Part shown: positions 5,638-5,648 of the stretch, piece by piece | Position numbering within the stretch: position 1 is the first letter of the stretch | Layout: each line of letters opens with the position of its first letter | DNA from: Asaia bogorensis | Lineage (GTDB): Bacteria > Pseudomonadota > Alphaproteobacteria > Acetobacterales > Acetobacteraceae | Reading direction: 5' to 3' | DNA length: 5,648 nt | Assembly (NCBI GenBank): GCA_945886995.1 | Contig: CAMCZJ010000194.1 | Span: 1 to 5,648, forward strand | Notes under the pieces: model-generated | The model's input: only the letters and a program-made list of their open reading frames with translations | The model's database searches: none | Told to the model about the DNA's origin: nothing | Translations under genes and position numbers: made by a program

Positions 5638-5648
5638 AGGTTTTGAAA

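Noticed and set aside
1..5648. Insertion sequence, phage or integron remnants, CRISPR array
   Set aside because: No transposase or integrase motifs, no terminal inverted repeats with target duplications, and no regularly spaced direct repeats are visible; genes are chromosomal housekeeping types.

Overview
The window looks like a piece of an alphaproteobacterial chromosome, most likely from the Rhodospirillales/Acetobacteraceae. That assignment is inferred from high GC with G/C-ending codons, a stand-alone Bug/TctC-type solute-binding protein, and an iscR-like regulator followed directly by a NifS/IscS-type cysteine desulfurase, which is the usual head of an alphaproteobacterial suf operon. 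No database search was possible.

Layout from left to right. (1) 1-729, minus strand: the N-terminal 243 codons of tyrosyl-tRNA synthetase (tyrS), whose end lies off the left edge. (2) 808-1905, plus strand: anmK, anhydro-N-acetylmuramic acid kinase, divergent from tyrS across a 78-bp gap. (3) 1912-1955: a two-part hairpin between the convergent anmK and the next gene. (4) 1960-2919, minus strand: an exported Bug-family (tripartite tricarboxylate transporter) substrate-binding protein with a signal peptide and a good ribosome binding site. (5) 2968-3003: a strong bidirectional intrinsic terminator. (6) 3024-3692, minus strand: a small alpha/beta hydrolase of the COG2945 type with an intact Ser-Asp-His set. 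(7) 3693-4080: a 388-bp divergent intergenic region with no convincing gene but several inverted repeats, a perfect TATAAT, a run of eight T and a dyad covering the next start codon. (8) 4081-4542, plus strand: an Rrf2/IscR regulator with a Cys3-His [Fe-S] ligand set. (9) 4549-5637, plus strand: a cysteine desulfurase with its PLP lysine and catalytic cysteine, 6 bp after iscR.

Functionally the right end is the beginning of an Fe-S cluster assembly operon: an Fe-S-sensing repressor/activator and the enzyme that supplies sulfur. The sufB/C/D genes would be expected just beyond the right edge. The left part holds housekeeping functions (tRNA charging, peptidoglycan recycling) and a solute-binding protein insulated by hairpins on both sides. 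I see no mobile element, CRISPR array, tRNA or rRNA, and no clear sign of a new defence or biosynthetic system. The most interesting part is the unexplained structure in the intergenic region upstream of iscR.
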